Notes under the pieces: model-generated
What the model was told of the DNA's origin: nothing
Databases searched by the model: none
Seen by the model: only the letters and a program-made list of their open reading frames with translations
Origin: Streptomyces tateyamensis
GTDB taxonomy: Bacteria; Actinomycetota; Actinomycetes; Streptomycetales; Streptomycetaceae
Direction of reading: 5' to 3'
DNA length: 60,459 nt
Assembly: GCF_003205575.1 (NCBI RefSeq)
Contig: NZ_PYBW01000074.1
Location: forward strand, 53,851-114,309
Position numbers and translations under genes: made by a program
In this document: piece by piece, positions 15,607-23,975 of the stretch
How the letters are laid out: every line of letters starts with the position of its first letter
How positions within the stretch are numbered: the first letter of the stretch is position 1

Positions 15607-16563
15607 GTGAGGGACACACGAGAGAGCCGACTGCTGCTCATCCTGCTGGTGGCCATCGCGTTCGCGCTGATCACCGTGGACATCAAGGGGGGCGAGAGCT
15701 CCCCGCTGAACGGCGCCCGCAAGACCGCCGCCGCCCTGCTCGGCCCGGTCGAGCGGGGCGCCGCCGGAGCGGTGGACCCGATAGCCCGCACGGTCCGCGC
15801 GATCCGCGACTCCGGCACCCAGCAGCAGCGGCTGAACCAGATCGGCGCCGAGAACACCGAACTGCGCCAGCGGCTGGCGTCCTCGGACACCGCCACCCGA
15901 CGCACCAAGCAGCTCGACGACATGCTGCGCACCGCCGGCACCGGCGGATACACCGTCAAGGCCGCGCAGGTGATCGCCATCGGCGCGGCCCAGGGCTTCT
16001 CCTGGACCATCACCATCGACGCCGGCAGCGACGACGGCATCCAGCGCGACATGACGGTGATCAACGGCGAGGGCCTGGTCGGCCGGGTCACCACGGTGGC
16101 CCCGACCACCGCCACCGTGCTGCTGGCCACCGACCCGGGCTTCACCGCCGGGACCCGGATGGAGGGCAGCGGCGAGATCGGCTTCGCGGCCGGCCAGGGC
16201 GCCAGCCCGATGCGGGTGCAACTGCTCAACGGCAAGGCCCAGGTCAAGGCGGGGGACCGGCTGGTCACCTTCGGCTCGCAGAGCGGTCGCCCGTTCGTGC
16301 CGGGCGTGCCGGTGGGCAAGGTGCTCAGCGTGGAGGCCACCCCGGGCGAACTGACCAAGACCGTGCTCGTCCAGCCGTTCGTCTCGTTCACCCGGCTCGA
16401 CCTGGTCGGGGTGGTCGTGGTGCCGCCGCGCACCGACCCCAGGGACGCGGTGCTGCCGCCGGCGCCCAGCGGCGCACCGAGCCCGAACGCCGGCGCCCAG
16501 CCGCCGGCCCAGCTGGCCCAGCTGCCCGTCCAGCCCACCGCCACCAAGACCGGGGGGAACTGA
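15607..16563 (+). CDS. mreC: Rod shape-determining protein MreC
   Basis: 318 residues. A short basic N-terminus (RDTRESR) is followed by one membrane helix (LLLILLVAIAFALITV, residues ~8-24), a coiled-coil stretch (QQQRLNQIGAENTELRQRL) and the two beta-barrel MreC domain (VIAIGAAQGFSWTITIDAGS, then GLVGRVTTVAPTTATVLL). The C-terminus is a Pro/Ala-rich tail. The GTG at 15607 gives the expected start; the upstream reading-frame extension overlaps mreB and is a shadow. It scaffolds PBP2, RodA and MreD at the membrane. mreD begins 3 nt after its stop. Confidence 0.95.
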   Translation: MRDTRESRLLLILLVAIAFALITVDIKGGESSPLNGARKTAAALLGPVERGAAGAVDPIARTVRAIRDSGTQQQRLNQIGAENTELRQRLASSDTATRRTKQLDDMLRTAGTGGYTVKAAQVIAIGAAQGFSWTITIDAGSDDGIQRDMTVINGEGLVGRVTTVAPTTATVLLATDPGFTAGTRMEGSGEIGFAAGQGASPMRVQLLNGKAQVKAGDRLVTFGSQSGRPFVPGVPVGKVLSVEATPGELTKTVLVQPFVSFTRLDLVGVVVVPPRTDPRDAVLPPAPSGAPSPNAGAQPPAQLAQLPVQPTATKTGGN

Positions 16564-16566
16564 CCG

Positions 16567-17184
16567 ATGGTCATCAAGCGTGTCGTACTCGGCGGGGTGC
16601 TGGTCCTGCTCGCCCTGGTCGTCCAGGTCAGCGTGCTGGGCCGGCTGCAGCTGCCCGGCGCCACCCCGGACCTGATGCTGCTGGTGGTGGTCGGCCTGGC
16701 CCTGGTCTGGGGCCCGTCGGCCGGCTGCGTGGCCGGCTTCTCGTCCGGCCTGCTGGCCGACCTGGCGCCGCCCTCGGACCACGCGATCGGCCGCTACGCC
16801 CTGGTGCTGTGCCTGATGGGCTACGCGGCCGGCATGCTGCGCGCCGAGCCCGGCCGCCAGCGCTCGGTACTGGTCCCGCTGGTGGTGGTGGCCGGCGCCG
16901 CCGTGGTCTCCACCGTGCTGTACGCGGCGGTCGGCGCGCTGGTCGGCGACACCGCCGCCCGGCACGTCGGGCTGACCGGCCTGGTGTTCAGCGCCCTGCT
17001 GTACGACCTGCTGCTGGCCCCGTTCGTGGTGCCGGTGGTGATGCTGCTGGCCCGGCGGATCGACCCCGGCTCGCTGGGCGAGATGAGCGGCTCGGGCCTG
17101 GGCACGCTGGCCCGGTACCGGACCACCCGCGACCCCTCGGCGGTCGGCCCGTCCGCCCGCAAGAAGCGCGTCCCCGGTCTCTGA
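16567..17184 (+). CDS. mreD: Rod shape-determining protein MreD
   Basis: 205 residues with about five membrane helices, beginning VVLGGVLVLLALVVQVSVL. The motif GATPDLMLLVVVGLALVWG, then GFSSGLLADLAPPSDHAIGRYAL, is typical of MreD. The C-terminal ~45 residues are basic and cytoplasmic. It works with MreC in the lateral-wall complex. It is closely spaced to mreC (3 nt) and to the PBP2 gene (26 nt). Confidence 0.94.
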   Translation: MVIKRVVLGGVLVLLALVVQVSVLGRLQLPGATPDLMLLVVVGLALVWGPSAGCVAGFSSGLLADLAPPSDHAIGRYALVLCLMGYAAGMLRAEPGRQRSVLVPLVVVAGAAVVSTVLYAAVGALVGDTAARHVGLTGLVFSALLYDLLLAPFVVPVVMLLARRIDPGSLGEMSGSGLGTLARYRTTRDPSAVGPSARKKRVPGL

Positions 17185-17210
17185 CGATCCGCTAGCCAGG
17201 AGTCTTCCCC

Positions 17211-19415
17211 GTGAGCAACATCCCGGAGACCGGCCGAACCCGCCGGGTGACGATCCGTCTGGTGGTGCTGCAGATCCTGGTGATCTCGCTGCTGGCCACC
17301 CTCGGCGGTCGGCTATGGTACCTGCAGATCCGCAACGGCAGCGAGTACACCGCCAAGGCGTCCAACAACCACATCCGCGAGGTGGTCGCCCCGGCCGTGC
17401 GCGGCGAGATCCTGGACGCCGACGGCCGGGTGCTGGCCGGCAACCAGACCAAGCTGGTGGTCTCGGTCTCGCGCACCTCGCTGCTGCAGCAGAAGGACCA
17501 CGGCAAGGCGGCGCTCGGCCGGCTGGCCCAGGTGCTCGGGCTGAACACCAAGGACGTGCAGGACAAGGTCCGGCTCTGCGACGCCAAGACTCCGCAGCCC
17601 TGCTGGAACGGTTCGCCCTACCAGCCGATCCCGGTGACCGACCAGGCCACCACCCAGCAGGCGATGCAGATAATGGAGCGCCGCGAGGACTTCCCGGGCA
17701 TCACCGCCCAGCCCACCGCCCTGCGCCAGTACCCGGGCCCGGACGGCGCCAACGCCGCCCAGGTGCTCGGCTACCTCTCGCCGGTCACCGACGACGAGGT
17801 CAGCAAGACCGCCGACAAGACCGGCCGGGACCGCTACCTGCCGTCCGACCAGATCGGCCGGGCCGGCCTGGAGTCGGTCTACGACGACGACCTGCGCGGC
17901 ACCACCGGGGTGGACCGGCTCGAGGTGGACAACCTCGGCCGGGTGATCGGCTCGGCCGGCAACACCCCCGCCCAGTCCGGCAACAACGTGGTCACCAGCC
18001 TGGACGCGCGGGTGCAGAAGGTGGTCGAGGACAACCTGGTCCAGGCCATGAACGACGCCCGCACCCAGTTCGACAAGGAGACCAACAAGAACTACGTGGC
18101 CGACTCCGGCGCGGCCGTGGTGATGGACGTGCACACCGGCCGGATCATCGCGATGGCCAGCGCCCCGACCTACGACCCCAACCTGTGGGTCGGCGGCATC
18201 TCCGCCAAGGACTACGGCAACCTGACCGGCCAGGACAGCAACTACCCGCTGCTCAACCGGGCCATCCAGGGCCAGTCGGCACCCGGCTCCACCTTCAAGG
18301 TGGTCTCCACCTCGGCCGCCGTGGCGGCCGGCTACTCGCTGGACGGCCACTACCCGTGCCCGCAGAGCATGACCATCGGCGGGCGCGAGTTCAAGAACTT
18401 CGAGGGCGAGCAGTTCGGCGACATCTCGCTGGAGAAGGCGCTCGAGATCTCCTGCGACACCGTCTTCTACGGCCTGGCCTACGACCAGTGGATGAAGGAC
18501 GGCGGGATCCACCCGAAGAACCCGGCCGACTGGTTCTACAAGACCGCCCACCAGTTCGGCCTGGGCGCCAAGACCGGTGTGGACCTGCCCGCCGAGGTCA
18601 CCGGCCGGGTGCCGGACCGGCAGTGGAAGCAGGACTTCTACACCGCCAACAAGGACGCCTGGTGCAAGCAGGCCGAGGGCGGCGGCACCGACTTCGCCAC
18701 CCAGATCGCCCGCGAGAACTGCGTGGACGGCAACGTGATGCGCGCCGGTGACTCGGTCAACTACGCGATCGGCCAGGGCGACACCCTGGTCACCCCGATC
18801 CAGATGGCCCGGATCTACTCGGCGCTGGCCAACGGCGGCACGCTCTACCGCCCCAGCGTGGCCAAGGCGGTCGTCACCCCCAGCGGCCAGCTGGTGCGCG
18901 ACATCGCCCCGCACGAGGACGGCAAGCTGCCGGACGACCAGAAGACCCTGCAGTACATCGACCAGGCCACCGCGGGCGTCATCACCAGCGGCACCGCGGC
19001 CTGGAAGTTCGTCGGCGCCGGCTGGCCGCAGGACAAGATCCAGCTGCACGCCAAGACCGGTACCGCCGAGGTCTACGGCAAGCAGACCACCTCCTGGCTG
19101 ACCACCTACAGCAAGGACTACGCGGTGGTCATGACGATCAGCCAGGCCGGTACCGGCTCCGGCGGTTCCGGTGACGCGGTCCGCAAGATCTACCAGGCGC
19201 TGTACGGCGTGGACGACAAGGGCGCCATCGACAACGGCAAGGCCTTGCTGCCCACCCCGCAGACCAAGCTGCCCACCTTCAACCCGGACGGCACCGCGCA
19301 GCTCCAGCAGGCCTCCTACACCGTCGACTACCCGACCCCGGCGCCCGCCCAGCCCGCCTTCGCCGCCGACCTGCTCGCGGTGGAGCCCCGCACCACCGGA
19401 AGGAGCCGGGCATGA
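17211..19415 (+). CDS. mrdA: Penicillin-binding protein 2 (class B transpeptidase, elongasome type)
   Basis: 734 residues. An N-terminal membrane helix (LVVLQILVISLLATLGGRLWYL, ~residues 15-36) is followed by the PBP dimerisation domain (VRGEILDADGRVLAGNQ) and the transpeptidase domain. Active-site motifs are in order: S360-T-F-K363, S515-V-N517 and K615-T-G617. It cross-links peptidoglycan as partner of the RodA polymerase. The GTG start has an AGGAG ribosome site 10 nt upstream. The gene overlaps rodA by 4 bp (ATGA), a sign of translational coupling. Its position after mreBCD identifies it as the elongasome PBP2 rather than FtsI. Confidence 0.95.
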   Translation: MSNIPETGRTRRVTIRLVVLQILVISLLATLGGRLWYLQIRNGSEYTAKASNNHIREVVAPAVRGEILDADGRVLAGNQTKLVVSVSRTSLLQQKDHGKAALGRLAQVLGLNTKDVQDKVRLCDAKTPQPCWNGSPYQPIPVTDQATTQQAMQIMERREDFPGITAQPTALRQYPGPDGANAAQVLGYLSPVTDDEVSKTADKTGRDRYLPSDQIGRAGLESVYDDDLRGTTGVDRLEVDNLGRVIGSAGNTPAQSGNNVVTSLDARVQKVVEDNLVQAMNDARTQFDKETNKNYVADSGAAVVMDVHTGRIIAMASAPTYDPNLWVGGISAKDYGNLTGQDSNYPLLNRAIQGQSAPGSTFKVVSTSAAVAAGYSLDGHYPCPQSMTIGGREFKNFEGEQFGDISLEKALEISCDTVFYGLAYDQWMKDGGIHPKNPADWFYKTAHQFGLGAKTGVDLPAEVTGRVPDRQWKQDFYTANKDAWCKQAEGGGTDFATQIARENCVDGNVMRAGDSVNYAIGQGDTLVTPIQMARIYSALANGGTLYRPSVAKAVVTPSGQLVRDIAPHEDGKLPDDQKTLQYIDQATAGVITSGTAAWKFVGAGWPQDKIQLHAKTGTAEVYGKQTTSWLTTYSKDYAVVMTISQAGTGSGGSGDAVRKIYQALYGVDDKGAIDNGKALLPTPQTKLPTFNPDGTAQLQQASYTVDYPTPAPAQPAFAADLLAVEPRTTGRSRA

Positions 19416-20611
19416 CCTCCTACGGGTCCTACCGCCCGCTGCGGTTCTCGCCGCAGCGCAGTCCGATGGCCCGAGCGCTGGCCAAGGACGCGCCGCTGCG
19501 GCGGATCGACTGGATACTCGTGCTGGCCGCGCTGGCCCTCTCGCTGGGCAGCTCGCTGCTGGTCTGGTCGGCCACCCGCGGGCGTGACTCCCTGACCCAC
19601 GGGGACCCGCAGTACTTCCTCTACCGGCACCTGACCAACCTGATGATCGGCCTGGTGCTGTTCGGGGCGGCGGTGGCCATAGGGCACCACCGGATCAAGG
19701 CCGCGGTGCCGGTGCTGTTCCTGTGCGCCGTCCTGATGCTGTTCGCCACACTGAGCCCGCTCGGCTCGACCATCAACGGCGCGCACTCCTGGATCCAGTT
19801 CGGCGGCGGCTTCTCGATCCAGCCGGCCGAGTTCGCCAAGCTGGCGATCGTGCTCGGGATGGCGCTGGTGCTCTCCTCCCGGGTGGACTCGGGGGAGCGT
19901 GAGCTGCCCGGCGACCGGAGCGTGCTGCAGGCGCTGGCGGTGGCCGCCTTCCCGATGTGCGTGGTGATACTGATGCCGGACCTCGGTTCGGTGATGGTGA
20001 TGGCGGTCACCACGCTGGGCATCCTGCTCGCCTCCGGCGCGCCGAACCGCTGGCTGTTCGGCCTGCTGGTGGCCGGCGGCCTGGGGGCCGCGGCGGTCTG
20101 GAAGCTCGGGGTGCTGAGCAAATACCAGATCGACCGGTTCGCCGCTTTCGCCAACCCCAAGCTGGATCCCGCGGGGGTGGGCTACAACACCGCCCAGGCC
20201 CGGATCGCGATCGGCTCCGGCGGGCTGACCGGCAAGGGGCTCTTCCACGGCACCCAGACCATAGGGCAGTTCGTCCCCGAGCAGCAGACCGACTTCGTCT
20301 TCACGGTGGCGGGCGAGGAGCTCGGCTTCGTGGGCGGCCTGGTGCTGATCTCGCTGGTCGGGGTGATCCTCTGGCGCGCCTGCAAGATCGCCCGGCAGGC
20401 CACCGACCTGTTCGGCACCGTCGTCTGCGGCGGCGTGATCACCTGGTTCGCCTTCCAGTCCTTCGAGAACATCGGGATGACGCTGGGGATCATGCCGGTG
20501 GCCGGCATCCCGCTGCCCTTCGTCAGTTACGGCGGCTCCTCGATGTTCGCGGGCTGGATCGCCATCGGCCTGCTTCAGGCGGTGCGCACCCAGCGGCCGA
20601 TAGCGGGCTGA
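19412..20611 (+). CDS. rodA: RodA, SEDS-family peptidoglycan glycosyltransferase
   Basis: 399 residues with about ten membrane helices. SEDS signatures are visible: NGAHSWIQFGGGFSIQPAEF (about residues 125-145), GLTGKGLFHGTQT with QTDFVFTVAGEELGF, and GIMPVAGIPLPFVSYGGSS near the C-terminus. It polymerises lipid II into glycan strands with the coupled PBP2. The homologous gene in Streptomyces is called sfr. It is the last gene of the shape operon and is followed by a hairpin. Confidence 0.96.
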   Translation: MTSYGSYRPLRFSPQRSPMARALAKDAPLRRIDWILVLAALALSLGSSLLVWSATRGRDSLTHGDPQYFLYRHLTNLMIGLVLFGAAVAIGHHRIKAAVPVLFLCAVLMLFATLSPLGSTINGAHSWIQFGGGFSIQPAEFAKLAIVLGMALVLSSRVDSGERELPGDRSVLQALAVAAFPMCVVILMPDLGSVMVMAVTTLGILLASGAPNRWLFGLLVAGGLGAAAVWKLGVLSKYQIDRFAAFANPKLDPAGVGYNTAQARIAIGSGGLTGKGLFHGTQTIGQFVPEQQTDFVFTVAGEELGFVGGLVLISLVGVILWRACKIARQATDLFGTVVCGGVITWFAFQSFENIGMTLGIMPVAGIPLPFVSYGGSSMFAGWIAIGLLQAVRTQRPIAG

Positions 20612-20623
20612 GCGGTGCTGCGC

Positions 20624-20656
20624 GGGCTCCCCGGATCTCGGCGGTCGGGGGAGCCC
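20624..20656 (+). terminator. Hairpin after rodA
   Basis: 9-bp arms (20624-20632 and 20648-20656) with a 15-nt loop, 12 nt after the rodA stop. There is no T-run. A TACCCT at 20669-20674 follows and is a likely -10 box for the next gene. Confidence 0.45.
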
Positions 20657-20714
20657 TTCGCGTCGCGCTACCCTTGAGGGTCACCCCTTCCGCTCTCACA
20701 GAGGGTTACGCCGC

Positions 20715-22643
20715 ATGCCGATCGAGTCGGTCTTCCCACGCCTGGAGGCCCTCCTCCCGCACGTCCAGAAGCCGATCCAGTACGTCGGCGGCGAGCTCAA
20801 CTCGACCGTCAAGGAGTGGGACTCCTGCGACGTCCGCTGGGCGCTCATGTACCCGGACGCGTACGAGGTCGGGCTGCCCAACCAGGGCGTCATGATCCTC
20901 TACGAGGTGCTGAACGAGCGCGAGGGCGTGCTGGCCGAGCGGACGTACAGCGTCTGGCCGGACCTGGAGAAGCTGATGCGCGAGCACGGCGTGCCCCAGT
21001 TCACGGTTGACGCGCACCGCCCGGTGAAGGCCTTCGACGTCTTCGGCCTCTCCTTCTCGACCGAACTCGGCTACACCAACATGCTGGCCGCCCTCGACCT
21101 CGCGGGCATCCCGCTGTCCGCGGCGGAGCGCACCGACGAGGACCCGATCGTGCTGGCCGGCGGCCACGCCGCGTTCAACCCCGAGCCGATCGCCGACTTC
21201 GTCGACTGCGCCGTGGTGGGCGACGGCGAGCAGGCCGTGCTGGACATCACCGAGATCGTCCGGGCCTGGAAGGCCGAGGGCCGTCCCGGCGGCCGCCACG
21301 AGCTGCTGCTGCGCCTGGCCCGCACCGGCGGCGTCTACGTGCCCCGGTTCTACGACGTGGAGTACCTGGCCGACGGCCGGATCGGCCGCGTGGTGCCCAA
21401 CGCCCCCGGCGTGCCGTGGCGGGTCGCCAAGCACACCGTGATGGACCTGGACGAGTGGCCCTACCCCAAGCAGCCCCTGGTGCCGCTGGCCGAGACGGTG
21501 CACGAGCGGATGTCGGTGGAGATCTTCCGCGGCTGCACCCGCGGCTGCCGGTTCTGCCAGGCGGGCATGATCACCCGTCCGGTGCGCGAGCGCAGCATCA
21601 CCGGCATCGGTGAGATGGTCGAGCGCGGGCTGAAGGCCACCGGCTTCGAGGAGGTCGGCCTGCTCTCGCTGTCCAGCGCCGACCACACCGAGATCGCCGA
21701 CCTGACCAAGGGCCTGGCCGACCGGTACACCGACGACAAGATCGGCCTGTCGCTGCCCTCCACCCGGGTCGACGCCTTCAACATCGACCTGGCCAACGAG
21801 CTGACCCGCAACGGCCGCCGGTCCGGGCTCACCTTCGCCCCCGAGGGCGGCTCGGAGCGGATCCGCAAGGTGATCAACAAGATGGTCTCCGAGGAGGACC
21901 TGATCCGCACCGTCGGGGCCGCCTACGGCAACGGCTGGCGCCAGGTCAAGCTGTACTTCATGTGCGGCCTGCCCACCGAGACCGACGAGGACGTGCTGCA
22001 GATCGCCGAGATGGCGAAGAACGTCATCGCCAAGGGCCGCGAGGTCACCGGGACCAACGACATCCGCTGCACGGTCTCGATCGGCGGCTTCGTGCCCAAG
22101 CCGCACACCCCCTTCCAGTGGGCCCCGCAGCTGGGCGCCGAGGAGACCGACGCCCGGCTGGCCAAGCTGCGCGACGCGATCCGCGGCGACCGCAAGTACG
22201 GCAAGAACATCGGCTTCCGCTACCACGACGGCAAGCCCGGCATCGTGGAGGGCCTGCTCTCCCGCGGCGACCGCCGGATCGGCGCCGTCATCCGGGCGGT
22301 CTACGAGGACGGCGGCCGGTTCGACGGCTGGCGCGAGCACTTCTCCTTCGACCGCTGGATGGACTCCGCCGACAAGGCGCTGGCCGGCACCGGCGTGGAC
22401 GTGGCCTGGTACACCACCCGCGAGCGCTCCTACGAGGAGGTGCTGCCCTGGGACCACCTGGACAGCGGCCTCGACAAGGACTGGCTCTGGGAGGACTGGC
22501 AGGACGCGCTGGAGGAGGTCGAGGTCGACGACTGCCGCTGGACCCCGTGCTTCGACTGCGGCGTCTGCCCGCAGATGGACACGCAGATCCAGATCGGCCC
22601 CACCGGCCAGAAGCTGCTGCCGCTGAGCGTGGTCAACAAGTAG
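20715..22643 (+). CDS. TIGR03960-type B12-binding radical SAM protein
   Basis: 642 residues. The N-terminal ~240 residues form a B12-binding-like Rossmann domain (PDAYEVGLPNQGVMILYEVLN). The radical SAM core carries the [4Fe-4S]-binding cysteines C274, C278 and C281 in RGCTRGCRFCQAG, followed by LSLSSADHTEI and LTFAPEGGSERIRKVINK. The C-terminus has another Cys-rich segment (CRWTPCFDCGVCPQ) that could hold a second metal site. In actinobacteria this protein is followed by a DUF2344 protein and RNase E/G, exactly as here; in other bacteria the first two are fused. The substrate is not established to my knowledge; the context suggests an RNA or translation role. Confidence 0.9.
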   Translation: MPIESVFPRLEALLPHVQKPIQYVGGELNSTVKEWDSCDVRWALMYPDAYEVGLPNQGVMILYEVLNEREGVLAERTYSVWPDLEKLMREHGVPQFTVDAHRPVKAFDVFGLSFSTELGYTNMLAALDLAGIPLSAAERTDEDPIVLAGGHAAFNPEPIADFVDCAVVGDGEQAVLDITEIVRAWKAEGRPGGRHELLLRLARTGGVYVPRFYDVEYLADGRIGRVVPNAPGVPWRVAKHTVMDLDEWPYPKQPLVPLAETVHERMSVEIFRGCTRGCRFCQAGMITRPVRERSITGIGEMVERGLKATGFEEVGLLSLSSADHTEIADLTKGLADRYTDDKIGLSLPSTRVDAFNIDLANELTRNGRRSGLTFAPEGGSERIRKVINKMVSEEDLIRTVGAAYGNGWRQVKLYFMCGLPTETDEDVLQIAEMAKNVIAKGREVTGTNDIRCTVSIGGFVPKPHTPFQWAPQLGAEETDARLAKLRDAIRGDRKYGKNIGFRYHDGKPGIVEGLLSRGDRRIGAVIRAVYEDGGRFDGWREHFSFDRWMDSADKALAGTGVDVAWYTTRERSYEEVLPWDHLDSGLDKDWLWEDWQDALEEVEVDDCRWTPCFDCGVCPQMDTQIQIGPTGQKLLPLSVVNK

Positions 22644-22748
22644 CCCGTCGGGACGCGCCCGCCCGGGTGGCGGGCGCGTACCCTTGCACCTTGACAGAGT
22701 TCGGTGACCGAGTCCCGGACCAGGTATCTCACGAAGGACTGAGCGACC

Positions 22749-23594
22749 CTGGCACGCCGCACGCCCGACGGTCCGCCTCCCGCGCCGACGGTGCAGCGCA
22801 TCCGACTGCGCTACACCAAGCGGGGCCGTCTGCGCTTCACCAGCCACCGTGACTTCCAGCGCGCCTTCGAGCGGGCGCTGCGCCGCTCCGCCGTCCCGAT
22901 GGCCTACTCGGCCGGGTTCACCCCGCACCCGAAGGTCTCGTACGCGAACGCCGCGCCCACCGGGGTGGCCAGCGAGGCCGAGTACCTGGAGATCGGCCTG
23001 GCCGACTTCCGGGACCCGCAGGAGCTGCGGGCCCAGTTGGACGCCTCGCTGCCGACCGGTCTGGACGTGGTGGACGCCGTCGAGGTGCGCACGCCGAACT
23101 TCGTCGAGCGGCTCGAGGCCTCCCTCTGGGAGCTGCGGCTGCCGCAGGTCGGCGCCGAGCAGGCGGCCCGGGCGGTCGAGCTGTTCCTGGCGGCCGACGA
23201 GGCCCAGGTGGAACGGCAGACGAAGAACGGGCTACGGATTTTCGACGCGCGCGGGGCGGTGGCCCGGCTGGAAGCGGTTGCGGCCCAGGCCGGAGTTGGT
23301 CCGGTCGGGGAATCCGCAGCCACCTCCGATGTTCGTACCGGTCAAGCCTGTGCGATACTGCGCCTGGTAGTACGACACGCCACACCCGCCGTACGACCAG
23401 ACGACGTCTTGTCCGGTCTCCGTGCGACGGCCGACCTGGCGCTGCCGGTCCCCGCTGAGGTGACCAGGCTGGCGCAGGGGCCGCTCGACGAGGAGTCCGG
23501 CACGGTGACCGACCCGCTGGCGCTCGACCGCGCTGCGGCCCCGGCCGTCCCATCGGAGACGGCCGTAGAGCCGCAGGCCGCAGCGTCCGCCTAG
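22749..23594 (+). CDS. DUF2344 (TIGR03936) protein, partner of the radical SAM enzyme; possible CTG start
   Basis: 281 residues if translation begins at the CTG at 22749, or 267 from the GTG at 22791. The conserved DUF2344 opening IRLRYTKRGRLRFTSHRDF is followed by MAYSAGFTPHPKVSYANA. The C-terminal half is more variable. The CTG has GAAGGA about 10 nt upstream and reads ARRTPDGPPPAPTVQRI into the domain. The GTG has no ribosome site, which makes the CTG more attractive. The upstream radical SAM gene ends 105 nt before it, and a TACCCT at 22679-22684 could be a -10 box of its own. It likely acts with the radical SAM protein; the function is unknown. Confidence 0.82.
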   Translation: MARRTPDGPPPAPTVQRIRLRYTKRGRLRFTSHRDFQRAFERALRRSAVPMAYSAGFTPHPKVSYANAAPTGVASEAEYLEIGLADFRDPQELRAQLDASLPTGLDVVDAVEVRTPNFVERLEASLWELRLPQVGAEQAARAVELFLAADEAQVERQTKNGLRIFDARGAVARLEAVAAQAGVGPVGESAATSDVRTGQACAILRLVVRHATPAVRPDDVLSGLRATADLALPVPAEVTRLAQGPLDEESGTVTDPLALDRAAAPAVPSETAVEPQAAASA

Positions 23595-23975
23595 CGGGCG
23601 GAGGCGAGAGCCGGACTAACCACCCGGCTCTACGCCCTCCGGGGTTCCCGCAGCTCCCCAGGGGAGCGAGCGCCGTCGCGCACTGGCCGTTTCCCCGTGC
23701 CGCCCTCTGGGCCGGCCGGGCCCGCCCCGGGAGCCACCCTGGGTTGTGGGGCTGCGCAGCTTGGGAAAACCTGAGAACACTGGTCAGACCAGAAGACTTT
23801 TCGACACCCCGCACCTGCGGGGCGCCGAGCGAGACTACGAGCCCCTGTGCGGCTTCGCGTCCGCGCGGCGGCACCGTGGAGAGTCGGCCTGGGCGCGGGA
23901 GCGCCTCCGGCCGACCACCGGTGCCCGGCCGTGCCCGGATGCGCAGCCCGGGGGCCTGACGGGAGATCCACCCGC
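23595..23975 (+). promoter_or_regulatory. Intergenic region ahead of the RNase E/G gene
   Basis: 381 bp with no credible gene. It begins with a hairpin (8-bp arms 23607-23614 and 23624-23631, 9-nt loop), a probable terminator. The middle (about 23755-23815) is markedly less GC-rich than its surroundings and is the likely promoter and 5' leader of the RNase gene; E. coli rne controls itself through its leader, but I can show no homologous structure here. Open frames through it are shadows. Confidence 0.35.
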
